Notes: generated from the letters alone by a model not told the origin. A stretch of DNA of 64,000 nt from Butyrivibrio sp. (GCF_015056685.1 NZ_SVFW01000002.1:62001-126000); one strand, 5' to 3'. Numbered from the stretch's first letter, positions 34,012 to 43,404 are shown. Translations and numbers: made by a program.

Positions 34012-35190
34012 GTGGATAATAATACCCAAGAAGTAATAAGAGCCAGCGGTGAAATTTTAAAAAGTGTGACCGCGGCCATAGATAAAAACGATTATAGCAG
34101 GCTTGCCAGTGATATAACAAACACGATAAAGTCAGTCAGTTTTGAACCGAAGACTACTTATTCAAGTGCAAGAAGAAGCGGCGCTACACAGTATAGCGCG
34201 ACAAAGACAAATAATTACAAACAGCCACAGTACCCGTTTTTTGCAAAAAGAGTCAGTAAATATCAGGGACTTCTCGAGGTTATTGTGGGAACTTCAGTAT
34301 TCTTTTGCTTCCTGCCTTTAGTAATTGCTACAGCCTTTGTAGGTGGTTGGTGGTCACTACTTGGATTTGGAATTTTAGCTACGGTCAGCGGGGCTTTAGT
34401 TTTTCCAGGGATAGGCAAACTGAAGCTGGCCAAGCTTTTTCATCAATATGGCAATGCTGTTAAAGAGAATGAGTTCTTTAAGATCTCTGATCTTGCAAAG
34501 GCAGTTCTTAAGTCAGATTCTGAAGTGTTAAAAGACATTAAGAAGATGATTAAAAAAGGTTACCTGCCAAGAGCACGGCTTGATGCTACAGAGACAACCT
34601 GTATGATAACAGACGAAGCATATCAGCTTTATCTTGGCGCTGAGAAAGACAGACTCGAGAGAGAGAAAAGAGAGCTTGATCAGCAGAAGGCTTCAATAAA
34701 TGTGGACAGCAGATCAAGAGAGAACCTTACAGGAGTTGATGCTATCCTTGCTGATGGTGAGGACTATATTAAGTACGTAAGAGCTACTAATGATATTATT
34801 CCTGACACAGAAGACATGTCTAATAAGCTCTACAGACTTGAGAGCATCATGAACAGGATCTTTGAGCAGGTAAAAAAGAATCCCCAGAGTGCTGAGGATC
34901 TTCACAAGCTCATGAACTATTATCTTCCAACTACCAAAAAGCTTTTGGAAGCTTATGTGGAACTGGATAGACAGACTGTTCAGGGAGAAAATGTTCAGCA
35001 GACCAAGAATGAGATTGATTCAGCAATGGATACCATAAATGAAGCTTTTGAAAAGCTTTTAGACAGTCTGTTCCAGGATATGGCATGGGATATTTCTTCA
35101 GATATTTCTGTTATGAAGACCATGATGGCGCAGGACGGACTTACAAATGATGGCGGCATGGCTATGCAGACTATGCCAAAATCAGAATGA
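34012..35190 (+). CDS. XpaC-like 5-bromo-4-chloroindolyl phosphate hydrolysis family protein
   Basis: A 392-aa protein with two hydrophobic segments around residues 75-125 (LLEVIVGTSVFFCFLPLVIAT; LLGFGILATVSGALVFPG) and a long helical C-terminal region with coiled coil (EKDRLEREKRELDQQKA). It is followed by a TelA gene, the usual XpaC-TelA pair. GTG 34012 is chosen because GGAGG stands 6 nt before it; an upstream TTG at 33973 lacks one. The function of the pair is linked to envelope or toxic-anion stress but is poorly defined. Confidence 0.75.
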   Translation: MDNNTQEVIRASGEILKSVTAAIDKNDYSRLASDITNTIKSVSFEPKTTYSSARRSGATQYSATKTNNYKQPQYPFFAKRVSKYQGLLEVIVGTSVFFCFLPLVIATAFVGGWWSLLGFGILATVSGALVFPGIGKLKLAKLFHQYGNAVKENEFFKISDLAKAVLKSDSEVLKDIKKMIKKGYLPRARLDATETTCMITDEAYQLYLGAEKDRLEREKRELDQQKASINVDSRSRENLTGVDAILADGEDYIKYVRATNDIIPDTEDMSNKLYRLESIMNRIFEQVKKNPQSAEDLHKLMNYYLPTTKKLLEAYVELDRQTVQGENVQQTKNEIDSAMDTINEAFEKLLDSLFQDMAWDISSDISVMKTMMAQDGLTNDGGMAMQTMPKSE

Positions 35191-35256
35191 TCAAAATGTC
35201 GCATAAACAGCGAATCGGCTGTTAATAGTATTGTATGAGGATTTTAGGAGGAAAAA

Positions 35257-36417
35257 ATGGGAGTAGATTTAGAATTTGATGCAGCACCGGCTGCACCATC
35301 ACTAACATTTGGGGCAGAGGAGCAGGCTCAGACAGCTGCAGCACCGGCACCTGAAGAGGAGAAAAAAGACAACGGAAATATTGCTATGGAAGCACAGCTT
35401 TCTGCTGAAGAGCTTAAGCAGGTAGATGAGTTCAGCAAGCAGATTGATATCTCTAATTCAACAGGCATCATGAACTACGGTGTTGGCACACAGAAAAAGC
35501 TTGCAGATTTCTCAGAGAAAGCAATTGATAATGTCAAGACCAAGGACATGGGCGAAGTTGGTGACATGATCACTGATCTTGTTACACAGCTTAAAAACTT
35601 CGACGTTGAAGAGGAAGAAAAAGGCTTAAAGGCATTATTCAAAAAGAGTGCCAACAAGATCGAGTCATTAAAGGCCAAGTACAGCAAGGTTGAAACAAAC
35701 GTCCAGACAATCAGCAACGAACTTGAAAAGCACCAGGTAACACTTATGAAGGACGTTGAGCTTTTGGACAGAATGTATGATCTTAACCTCAACTATTTCA
35801 AAGAGCTTACGATGTACATCCTTGCAGGTAAAAAGAAACTTGAGGAAGAGAGAAATACAACTCTTGTAGAGCTTCAGAAAAAGGCTGCAGAATCAGGCCT
35901 TCCTGAGGATGCTGAGAAGGCAAAAGACTTTGCTAACAAGTGCGACAGATTTGAGAAAAAAATCTACGATCTTGAACTTACAAGAACAATTGCAATGCAG
36001 ACAGGTCCACAGATCCGCATGGTTCAGAGTTCTGACACAGTAATGGCTGAAAAGATCCAGTCAACCATCGTAAATACAATTCCGCTTTGGAAGAACCAGA
36101 TGGTAATCGCAATTGGTATTGAGCATGCAACTCAGGCTGCTCAGGCAGAGCGTGAAGTTAACGATATGACTAATAAGCTCCTTAGAAAGAATGCAGATGC
36201 GCTTAAGACAGCTACAATCGAGAGTGCAAAAGAAGCAGAGAGAGGAATTGTTGATATTGAAACTCTTAAGCATACAAATGAGTCTCTTATCTCAACTCTC
36301 GATGAAGTGTTAAAGATTCAGACAGAAGGCAAGACAAAGCGTCGTGAAGCCGAGGCAGAGCTTGCTCAGATCGAAAATCAGCTTAAAGATAAGCTTTTAG
36401 AAGCTGCAAAGAACTAA
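35257..36417 (+). CDS. TelA-family (toxic anion resistance) protein
   Basis: A 386-aa soluble, strongly helical protein of the TelA/KlaA family. An Ala/Pro/Glu-rich N terminus (about 1-45) precedes the conserved region (FSKQIDISNSTGIMNYGVGTQKKLADFSEKAI). GPQIRMVQSSDTVMAEKIQS follows near the middle, and NTIPLWKNQMVIAIG is typical of the family. First linked to tellurite resistance; a more general stress role is likely. Cotranscribed with the XpaC-like gene. Confidence 0.88.
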   Translation: MGVDLEFDAAPAAPSLTFGAEEQAQTAAAPAPEEEKKDNGNIAMEAQLSAEELKQVDEFSKQIDISNSTGIMNYGVGTQKKLADFSEKAIDNVKTKDMGEVGDMITDLVTQLKNFDVEEEEKGLKALFKKSANKIESLKAKYSKVETNVQTISNELEKHQVTLMKDVELLDRMYDLNLNYFKELTMYILAGKKKLEEERNTTLVELQKKAAESGLPEDAEKAKDFANKCDRFEKKIYDLELTRTIAMQTGPQIRMVQSSDTVMAEKIQSTIVNTIPLWKNQMVIAIGIEHATQAAQAEREVNDMTNKLLRKNADALKTATIESAKEAERGIVDIETLKHTNESLISTLDEVLKIQTEGKTKRREAEAELAQIENQLKDKLLEAAKN

Positions 36418-36433
36418 GATTAAAAAATATATA

Positions 36434-36474
36434 TGAGGGGGCGTAGAACCATCAATGATTCTATGCTCCTTTTC
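36434..36474 (+). terminator. TelA terminator
   Basis: GGGCGTAGAA pairs with TTCTATGCTCC (wobble included), then TTTTCA. Confidence 0.7.
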
Positions 36475-36548
36475 ATATATTATGGAATCTAGTTGCGGTG
36501 CGAGAATGTTTCAAGGAACATTTCATCAATACAGGAAGGTATTACAGA

Positions 36549-38399
36549 ATGAAAGACGACATAAAATTCCATGCATTTATGAAGATGACCAGAGAAGCTG
36601 CCAACGTATCTCTTGAGGAGGCTGGAAAAGGACTTTATACAAAGAGTATGATGGCGCAGATAGAAAAAGGAACAACTCTTCCTGACTATATGATGCGTAA
36701 CCGTATCATGTCCAGATTGGGTATTTCATCAGAAGGTTATGAGGACTTTTTACAACCTGATGAATACAAAAGATATCTAAAGAGGATGGAGCTTATTAAG
36801 CTCATTGAGTCAAAAAGCTTTGCTGAAGCAGAAGAGCAAATTGATCAGGTTATTTTTGATGAAGATTTAAACCTGAATAAATTAGAGCTTCAGTTCTACT
36901 ATGACATGAAGGCAAGATGCTTACATTTTAGAAAGGCTCCCTGGGGCGAAGTCTATGAAATGTATGAAAAAGCATGCTCTCTTACTATGATCGTTGAAGA
37001 AGTATGTGAGAAAAAGTTTGGCGTGTGGGCAACGCCCGAATACTTTTTGTTGTTTAAAATGTTGGAAGCCAAGGCAGAATGCTCAGTTACACCTGATGAA
37101 AGCTCTAAGATAGCAGATGTTTGCTTGTCATTGCTTGATCATCTTGAAGAGTCAGCTATTGATATTCTGGGAAAAGCGAAAGTATATACAGCAGGAGCTG
37201 TTGCTTTGGGAAACATTGCTCATAAGAATGATTATGTTCATGTGGACAAAAAGACAGTTCTTAAGCAGTACGACAAGGCTTTGAACTACTTAAAGCAAAA
37301 GAGCAGGAGCTATTATATAGCTGAGATTCTTTCGGGAAAGATCAGCGTATTGGAAGAAACCGGTAATGAAGAGGCGCTAAAAGAATCAAAAGAACTATAT
37401 GACCTTTTTGCAGAAATCTATAGTGAATACGATGTGGACTATTTTATGGATTATAACTGCTATATCTACAGAGATTCAGATATTTACTGTTTTGGAGATG
37501 TTATTAAATCCAGAAGACAGATGCTGCAGATAAGCAGAGAAGAACTTGCAGACAGGGTTAAATGTTCCTATAGGACACTGATGCGTATTGAAAATGGTGC
37601 TATTTCAGCCCAGAAGGCCGTTCTGCGCCCTATTATGGATGAACTGAATATAAACTGTGACTATACTCGTTCAGATTTAATTACTGATGATAGGGAATTG
37701 GTGAATGAGTATTATTCGTTCGCAAATATGCTAAATAATTATGTGGCAGCAGATTACGAACAAATTTATACAGAATTGGAAAAAAGGATAGACTTTTCGT
37801 ATACTTCCAATAAACAACTTTGGGACGCTATAAAACTGTATATTATCATGGGTGAAGGTAAGATAACAGAGGAACAATATACATCTAAATTGAAAGAAAA
37901 TCTGGCTTTAACACTTCCTGTTCCTATTATGGAGATAGAAAATGGCTATCTTAGCCATGCTGAATTAAATGTATTGCTTGATATTGGAAAGTTTACTGAG
38001 GAACTTAATATCAAAAAGCATTTGATGGAGTATTTGCAGTTCTTTTGTAATAATCATGAATTGGGTGGACAACCAGTTGATTATGGCATGTATGAGACGG
38101 TAATGATCTGGCTGGCAGATGAATATAGCGATGCAGACAGAATAGAAAAAGTTGAAGAAATAGCAATGGAATTGTTAATTTTAGAATTAAAGAGCCACAG
38201 ACTATTTGATCTTCATGGAGCATTGTTTATGCTGCTAAGAAATAATGCTAAAAAAGAGGAAAGAGATAATGAATATTATGAACAGAGCATTGATAAAATG
38301 ATAAAGATATGTGATTTTATCAACAACTCCGTCCATAAAGAATACTATAACTTAATTAAGGAAATGATTGAAAAAAAAGAAGATTGGATGCATTACTGA
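36549..38399 (+). CDS. Double-HTH, TPR-like peptide-sensing regulator (RRNPP-like)
   Basis: A 616-aa soluble protein. A first XRE-like helix-turn-helix lies at about 8-60 (REAANVSLEEAGKGLYTKSM...QIEKG). A helical, TPR-like region covers about 75-305. A second clear helix-turn-helix lies at about 315-370 (SRRQMLQISREELADRVKCS...RIENG), and a second helical region runs to the end. HTH plus TPR is the plan of RRNPP regulators, which bind secreted and re-imported peptides; two HTH-TPR units in one chain is unusual. ATG 36549 follows AGGAAGG by 10 nt; a GTG at 36498 is weaker. Its 3' end overlaps by 7 bp the end of a convergent secreted-peptide gene. Confidence 0.75.
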   Translation: MKDDIKFHAFMKMTREAANVSLEEAGKGLYTKSMMAQIEKGTTLPDYMMRNRIMSRLGISSEGYEDFLQPDEYKRYLKRMELIKLIESKSFAEAEEQIDQVIFDEDLNLNKLELQFYYDMKARCLHFRKAPWGEVYEMYEKACSLTMIVEEVCEKKFGVWATPEYFLLFKMLEAKAECSVTPDESSKIADVCLSLLDHLEESAIDILGKAKVYTAGAVALGNIAHKNDYVHVDKKTVLKQYDKALNYLKQKSRSYYIAEILSGKISVLEETGNEEALKESKELYDLFAEIYSEYDVDYFMDYNCYIYRDSDIYCFGDVIKSRRQMLQISREELADRVKCSYRTLMRIENGAISAQKAVLRPIMDELNINCDYTRSDLITDDRELVNEYYSFANMLNNYVAADYEQIYTELEKRIDFSYTSNKQLWDAIKLYIIMGEGKITEEQYTSKLKENLALTLPVPIMEIENGYLSHAELNVLLDIGKFTEELNIKKHLMEYLQFFCNNHELGGQPVDYGMYETVMIWLADEYSDADRIEKVEEIAMELLILELKSHRLFDLHGALFMLLRNNAKKEERDNEYYEQSIDKMIKICDFINNSVHKEYYNLIKEMIEKKEDWMHY

Positions 38400-38611
38400 T
38401 TCTTGAACGCAGTTCTTGGGAAGTGTGACTGAAGAGTAATAATGTTTTCTTCAGATACAGTTGTGTCACCAACTAAATCACTTACAGAAACAGTTGTTGT
38501 CTCAGTGTTTGTATTTGTATTGTCTGAAACAGTAACGAATGGAAATGAAATAGTAAATGTGAGATTAAAAATAACAAGTACAAGAACAAGTAAGCTACTA
38601 AATTTTTTCAT
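38393..38611 (-). CDS. Secreted 72-aa peptide, candidate pheromone precursor
   Basis: A small protein with an N-terminal signal-like segment (MKKFSSLLVLVLVIFNLTF) and a Thr/Ser/Asp-rich middle. The C-terminal tail is LQSHFPRTAFKNQ. GGGAGG stands before ATG and a promoter is visible at 38648-38676. Convergent with, and overlapping by 7 bp, a double-HTH/TPR regulator. Short exported peptides next to RRNPP regulators are usually quorum-sensing signals cut from the C terminus, so FPRTAFKNQ or a part of it is the candidate signal; this is inference. Confidence 0.65.
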   Translation of the reverse strand: MKKFSSLLVLVLVIFNLTFTISFPFVTVSDNTNTNTETTTVSVSDLVGDTTVSEENIITLQSHFPRTAFKNQ

Positions 38612-38647
38612 TTTAGTATCCTCCCAATAAGATTAGTTTTGTAAACT

Positions 38648-38676
38648 AAAATATATCAAAAGTCGCGCCGTTGCAA
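38648..38676 (-). promoter_or_regulatory. Promoter of the secreted-peptide gene
   Basis: On the minus strand TTGCAA (38671-38676), 17 bp, TATTTT (38648-38653). A 19-bp-arm inverted repeat begins at the edge of the -35 box. Confidence 0.65.
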
Positions 38677-38735
38677 GTGACAGAGTGTTTTACTTTCATG
38701 ATTTTTTTGTAAAATACTCTGTCACTTTTCTTTAG
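38675..38735 (+). promoter_or_regulatory. Large inverted repeat: operator or terminator
   Basis: AAGTGACAGAGTGTTTTAC (38675-38693) and its complement at 38709-38727 match at 18 of 19 positions, with a 15-nt T-rich loop and a T-rich tail on the plus strand. It could end transcripts reading through from the regulator gene. It also sits directly upstream of the peptide promoter, where an operator would lie. Confidence 0.65.
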
Positions 38736-38801
38736 CACTGTAAAATTTTATTATGTTATTAACAACAAAACTTTGACTTGGTGAAAGGGGGCTATATAGT
38801 G

Positions 38802-39674
38802 ATGAGTGAAAAAAACATCAGTGTGATCTTACCGGTTTATAATTCAGAAAAAACAATAGCAGAATGTATAGAGAACGCTCTACTTAGCCTTCGAGAGAAT
38901 GATGAGCTCATAATAGTTGACGACGGATCAACAGATAATACACCAAATATATGCATGGATTATGCATGGAAATGCCCCAATGTAGTTTATAGGCAGCTGG
39001 AGAACAGAGGCCTCTTCCTGGCGAAGCTTGAGGGCATCAGAGTATCCAGAGGAGAATATATAAGCTTTATTGATGCCGATGATGTATGTGCTGAAAAAAG
39101 ATATAAAGTGATGCACTCAGTTGCAGCAGAAAATGATGCGGATATTATATTCTTTGGAGCGATAATCAAAAGGGAAGGCTTTGATACGAAGGTCTATGAT
39201 TCTGAGATGTTCCCGGGGAATTACTCAAGCAAAAAGATAATCGACTCCTTTGGGAAAATGCTTTTTGGAAAGCTTGATAGTGATGACAATTCATATACAG
39301 GTTACCTTTGGAATACATTGATCAAGAGAGAAGCTCTATGTGGCATGGAAGAATATGCCGGAGAAAAAATCCGCTATTATGATGATGAGATAATTATGCT
39401 TCATGCGCTTATGAAGGCTGATAAATGCGTTGTTTCCGAGAAAAAACTGTATCGATATGATTATTCAAGCTATAAAGCAATAAGAAAAAAGAAATCCTAT
39501 GGTCCGCAAAATTGGGAAAATATAGTTACAGTCTATAATCTCAAAAAAGAAATGGCGATTGAAAATGATATTTATAACAGTGAGATAAAGTCCAGGCTTT
39601 CAACTTTTTTAGGACCAATCTCCTTTATGAGATTTATCATTGGTCAGGACTCTGCGGTGCCAAAGGCGTTATAA
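38802..39674 (+). CDS. Family 2 glycosyltransferase
   Basis: A 290-aa GT-A fold enzyme with the N-terminal SVILPVYNSEKTIAECIENA, LIIVDDGSTDNT, and the metal-binding D-x-D in YISFIDADDVC. It transfers a sugar from a nucleotide donor to a cell-surface glycan. There are no membrane segments. ATG 38802 lies 10 nt after AAAGGGGG; a GTG one codon upstream is possible. It is a single gene followed by a terminator, without neighbours for glycan assembly, so the product is unknown. Confidence 0.85.
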   Translation: MSEKNISVILPVYNSEKTIAECIENALLSLRENDELIIVDDGSTDNTPNICMDYAWKCPNVVYRQLENRGLFLAKLEGIRVSRGEYISFIDADDVCAEKRYKVMHSVAAENDADIIFFGAIIKREGFDTKVYDSEMFPGNYSSKKIIDSFGKMLFGKLDSDDNSYTGYLWNTLIKREALCGMEEYAGEKIRYYDDEIIMLHALMKADKCVVSEKKLYRYDYSSYKAIRKKKSYGPQNWENIVTVYNLKKEMAIENDIYNSEIKSRLSTFLGPISFMRFIIGQDSAVPKAL

Positions 39675-39690
39675 ATATTATGAAGGGGAA

Positions 39691-39730
39691 AAATAAGACC
39701 CAGTCAGATGACTGAGTCTTATTATTTATC
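39691..39730. terminator. Bidirectional terminator between GT2 and galT
   Basis: AATAAGAC (39692-39699) pairs with GTCTTATT (39716-39723), with an inner CAGTCA/TGACTG. Confidence 0.8.
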
Positions 39731-39731
39731 A

Positions 39732-41267
39732 TTAAAGAGTTTTTACAAAGCGGTCGAAAGCTTCCTGCCCTTCGGGAGTTCTTTTGTAAACTCCGGCGTC
39801 TTCAAGAACATGCATGAAAACTTCGCCGATCTCATTCTGGATAATGTCATCGATATTTGTTTCATCGATGTGATCATATTTTTTGCTGAAGGCATCAACC
39901 CAATCAGCGTGCTTTTCAAGAACTTCGTCTTTTCTTATATCTTTTCCTGAAAGGATTGCTTCCTTAAGATCAGCCATTTCTTTCTTAAGTCTTGCAGGAA
40001 GTACTGCAAGGCCCATAACTTCAATAAGGCCGATGTTCTCCTTTTTAATATGATGAAGCTCTGCGTGAGGGTGGTATACACCTAGAGGATGTTCATCTGT
40101 TGTAATGTTGTTTCTAAGAACAAGGTCAAGCTCGAAGTCTTCGCCGCGTTTTCTTGCGATAGGAGTGATGGTGTTGTGAGGTGTTCCGTCTGTCTCAGCA
40201 TAAATAAATGCAGCTTCGTCTGTGTAGCCTCTCCACTTATTTAAGATCACATCAGCAAGTGCAATTACTCTATTTACGTCAGGAGCAGAAATCCTTATAA
40301 CTGACATAGGCCACTTTACAATGCCTGCCTTAACATCTTCAAAGCCGTTAACGGTAAAGGTTCTCTCAACAGGAGCCTTTGCCATGGCAAAGGTATAATG
40401 TCCGCCCTGGAAGTGGTCATGACTTAAGATTGAACCACCAACGATTGGAAGATCCGCATTGGATCCTACAAAGTAGTGAGGGAACTGTTTAACAAAATCA
40501 AAGAGCTTGCAGAAGGTATCATGCTCAATCTTCATAGGGATGTGCTTTGAATTAAACACGATGCAATGCTCATTGTAGTAAACATATGGAGAATACTGGA
40601 ATCCCCATTTTGAGTTCTGGATTGTTACAGGAATGATCCTGTGATTCTCTCTTGCGGGGTGATCAACTCTTCCTGAATAGCCTTCGTTCTCCCAGCAAAG
40701 CTGACATTTAGGATAACCTGACTGCTTGGCATTTCTTGCAGCGGCAATTGCCTTAGGGTCTTTTTCAGGCTTTGAGAGATTGATTGTAATATCAAGGTCG
40801 CCGTACTCTGTAGGAGCGATCCATTTCATGTCCTTGGAAATGCGGTATCTTCTGATGTAATCTGTGTTCTTTGAAAACTCATAGTAGAAGTTTGTAGCTG
40901 CCTCAGGACTTTCTGCAAGCTTTTCATTGAACTTTTTGATGATGTTGCTTGGTCTGTCTGTAAGCTCGCCCATGAGCTTTGTATCAAACAGGTCTCTGTA
41001 GACAACGCTGTCATTTTCTAAAAGACCATTTGCAGCGGCATAGTCATCGAGCACTTTAAGAACATTTTCAAGGAATGTTCCCTTTTCAATCTCATCTGCA
41101 GGAAGCTCTTTTGCCAGGGCTTCTATGTCTGCTGCTTCATAATCAGCAGCGTCAATTCCAAGATCAATAAGGATTGAATTGATGGCGTAGATCACGTCTT
41201 CTTTTTCTATAAGGCCCTGTTTAAGGGCATATGCAACAAGGTTATTGATTGCGTTTTGTATATCCAT
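39732..41267 (-). CDS. galT: UDP-glucose:hexose-1-phosphate uridylyltransferase (class 2)
   Basis: A 511-aa enzyme of the Leloir pathway that moves UMP from UDP-glucose to galactose-1-phosphate. Length and sequence (KCQLCWENEGYSGRVDHPAR; SILSHDHFQGGHYTFAMAK) are those of the Firmicute class 2 GalT, unrelated in length to the E. coli type. The HDHFQGGHY stretch holds the histidines of the active site. It lies 73 bp downstream of galK in the same direction and is probably cotranscribed. Confidence 0.93.
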   Translation of the reverse strand: MDIQNAINNLVAYALKQGLIEKEDVIYAINSILIDLGIDAADYEAADIEALAKELPADEIEKGTFLENVLKVLDDYAAANGLLENDSVVYRDLFDTKLMGELTDRPSNIIKKFNEKLAESPEAATNFYYEFSKNTDYIRRYRISKDMKWIAPTEYGDLDITINLSKPEKDPKAIAAARNAKQSGYPKCQLCWENEGYSGRVDHPARENHRIIPVTIQNSKWGFQYSPYVYYNEHCIVFNSKHIPMKIEHDTFCKLFDFVKQFPHYFVGSNADLPIVGGSILSHDHFQGGHYTFAMAKAPVERTFTVNGFEDVKAGIVKWPMSVIRISAPDVNRVIALADVILNKWRGYTDEAAFIYAETDGTPHNTITPIARKRGEDFELDLVLRNNITTDEHPLGVYHPHAELHHIKKENIGLIEVMGLAVLPARLKKEMADLKEAILSGKDIRKDEVLEKHADWVDAFSKKYDHIDETNIDDIIQNEIGEVFMHVLEDAGVYKRTPEGQEAFDRFVKTL

Positions 41268-41340
41268 GATAACTCCTCATATTTAAAGCTTAAATGCCAG
41301 GAACAGCTATATTTTGCTCCTGACATTATTAACAATCAGA

Positions 41341-42522
41341 TCAGATAACTTCAGGGCCACCGCCGATTTCTACTGTATAGAATGTAGCTTCGTAGCCAAT
41401 TTTGTTCTTGTAGTTCTCGCCGACTGTCTTTTTGAAGTTTTCGATTGCCTCATCTTTTACGATAGAAACTGTGCAGCCGCCAAAGCCGCCGCCTGTCATA
41501 CGTGAGCCGATAACACCGGGAACCTTCCAGGCTTCTTCTGCAAGAGTATCAAGCTCAATGCCTGTTACATCATAGTCATCGCGAAGTGACTCATGTGACT
41601 GTCTCATAAGCTTTCCAAAGTGCTCAAGATCTCCATCCTTAAGGGCTTTAACGGCTTCAATAGTACGCTGGTTCTCGTATACTGCATGTTTAGCCTTTTT
41701 CTGCATATCAGGATCGGTTAAAAGAGCTTTATTAGCCTCGAACTCTTCGATAGAAAGATCGCCAAGTCCCTTGATATCAAGCTTTTTCTGAAGGATAGAA
41801 AGAGCTTCTTCACACATGCTGCGGCGAGCGTTGTACTGAGAATCTGTAAGTTTATGCTTTTTATTTGTGTTTGTAACGATAATCTTTGCACCTTCAAGTT
41901 TAATTGGTGCGTATTCAAAAGAAAGATCAGCTGTATCAAGGAAGATGGCACTGTTTTCCTTGCCCATTGCTACAGCGAACTGATCCATGATACCGCAGTT
42001 GCAGCCGTTGAAGTTGTTCTCAGAATACTGACCGATAAGAGCAAGCTCCTGGTTTGTTACTTCAAATCCATAGAGGTCTCTTAAAACAAAACCTGTAAGA
42101 ACTTCAAGGGATGCAGATGATGAAAGTCCTGATCCGTTAGGAATGTTTCCGTAGATCACCATGTCAAAGCCTGTATCAAGCTTCATGCCTCTTTTTTCAA
42201 AGGCCCATACAACTCCCATAGGATAATTGGTCCAGCCTGCAGACTCTGAAGGAGCGATTGTGTCATCGAGGCAAAATGAAACAACACCAACTTTATCCTG
42301 ATTTAAAGAAAAGAGCTGGATCATTCTGTCATCTCTTTTTGCAGCTGCTGCATAAGTACCGATGGTAAGAGCACAAGGGAAAACATGACCTCCGTTGTAG
42401 TCTGTATGTTCTCCTATAAGATTAACTCTGCCCGGAGCAAAGTATGCTTTTACATTTTCTTTTTTTCCATAAGCTTTCTCGAAGTTTTCAAGAACAGCTT
42501 TTTTCATTTCCTGATCGATCAT
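41341..42522 (-). CDS. galK: Galactokinase
   Basis: A 393-aa GHMP kinase that phosphorylates galactose at C1. The galactokinase signature GRVNLIGEHTDYNGG is near residue 30. The ATP loop GSGLSSSAS lies at about 125-135, and SRMTGGGFGGCT is at about 340. The length is standard. It is the first gene of the galK-galT unit, with AGGAGG before ATG. No galE is adjacent. Confidence 0.95.
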   Translation of the reverse strand: MIDQEMKKAVLENFEKAYGKKENVKAYFAPGRVNLIGEHTDYNGGHVFPCALTIGTYAAAAKRDDRMIQLFSLNQDKVGVVSFCLDDTIAPSESAGWTNYPMGVVWAFEKRGMKLDTGFDMVIYGNIPNGSGLSSSASLEVLTGFVLRDLYGFEVTNQELALIGQYSENNFNGCNCGIMDQFAVAMGKENSAIFLDTADLSFEYAPIKLEGAKIIVTNTNKKHKLTDSQYNARRSMCEEALSILQKKLDIKGLGDLSIEEFEANKALLTDPDMQKKAKHAVYENQRTIEAVKALKDGDLEHFGKLMRQSHESLRDDYDVTGIELDTLAEEAWKVPGVIGSRMTGGGFGGCTVSIVKDEAIENFKKTVGENYKNKIGYEATFYTVEIGGGPEVI

Positions 42523-42596
42523 ATAACCTCCTTGGTTTTAACCAGACAAATATGTATTTTGTGACTATATATTACCCCTTTAAACTACTTATAATA

Positions 42597-42625
42597 AATA
42601 TCTCTTTGTTTTATAAGCCTGTCAA
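42597..42625 (-). promoter_or_regulatory. Probable galKT promoter
   Basis: On the minus strand TTGACA (42620-42625), 17 bp, GATATT (42597-42602). The -10 is weak. Confidence 0.45.
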
Positions 42626-42630
42626 AATGT

Positions 42631-42665
42631 TAAAAATAAAGCTCCCCTATTGTAATAGGAGAGCC
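42631..42665 (-). terminator. Terminator after the 42.7-43.3 kb gene
   Basis: On the minus strand GCTCTCCTAT pairs with ATAGGGGAGC, followed by TTTATTTTT. Confidence 0.8.
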
Positions 42666-42677
42666 GGAAAATAAATA

Positions 42678-43337
42678 TCAAAAAGTTACAAGCGGAGCTT
42701 TTTTCTTTTGAGTGGGAGTCTCAACACCGAGCATGTTAAGAATCTGGTTTTTGCTTAATGAGTTTAGGTTTTTGGCAATTGGTATGAGACCATCGATCTT
42801 TTTCTGAATCTCTTCTTCATTCAGGCCAAGCTTTGTTTTGTACATGTCCACAAGAAGTCTGTAGGTTCCGGAGATATCGGTTCTTGTTTTAACGGCAAAT
42901 TCCAAAACATTGGCAGCGTCTTCAAATCTTCCTGCATTATATAAAAGCTCTCCCCAGTTTTGCAGGGCACGCACTAAAGTGGTGTAATTCTGATCGTACT
43001 GGGTAAGTGAGGTAATATTGGCAGTTCCATATTCGAGCTTTAGATCGGTATTGCTGATTCCGGTGAAATTAACTATTTTTTCAAATTGCAGTGCCCTTAA
43101 TTCATCTTCGGCTTTTTGAAGAGCTTCATTGTCTCCTGCAGTATCAAAGGGAAGCAGGTGGTAAGGAATATGCACATATTCAAGGTTTTCAAGACTTTTT
43201 CGCCTTACACTGTTGGCTTCGCGTTCTTTTTCCCAGAAGTCAGCTTCCTTTTTTTCAATCTTTCTGGATACCCTTCGCATGCTGATATTAAAAAAGACAG
43301 CAAGTATAATGAAACTTGCTAAAAAAGGTAATTTCAT
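42678..43337 (-). CDS. Membrane-anchored protein with TPR-like C-terminal region
   Basis: A 219-aa protein with one N-terminal membrane segment (LPFLASFIILAVFFNISM, about 3-20), then a charged linker (RRVSRKIEKKEADFWEKERE). Its helical C-terminal region has TPR character (ALQNWGELLYNAGRFEDAANVLEFA). I do not recognise a specific family. It is divergent from the VanW gene and has its own terminator. A scaffold role at the membrane is possible but not shown. Confidence 0.7.
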   Translation of the reverse strand: MKLPFLASFIILAVFFNISMRRVSRKIEKKEADFWEKEREANSVRRKSLENLEYVHIPYHLLPFDTAGDNEALQKAEDELRALQFEKIVNFTGISNTDLKLEYGTANITSLTQYDQNYTTLVRALQNWGELLYNAGRFEDAANVLEFAVKTRTDISGTYRLLVDMYKTKLGLNEEEIQKKIDGLIPIAKNLNSLSKNQILNMLGVETPTQKKKAPLVTF

Positions 43338-43404
43338 CTATAATATCCTTTCAGTTAACCGTAATAAGTTATGCTTATTTTCATCATAACACAGAGGAAG
43401 CATT

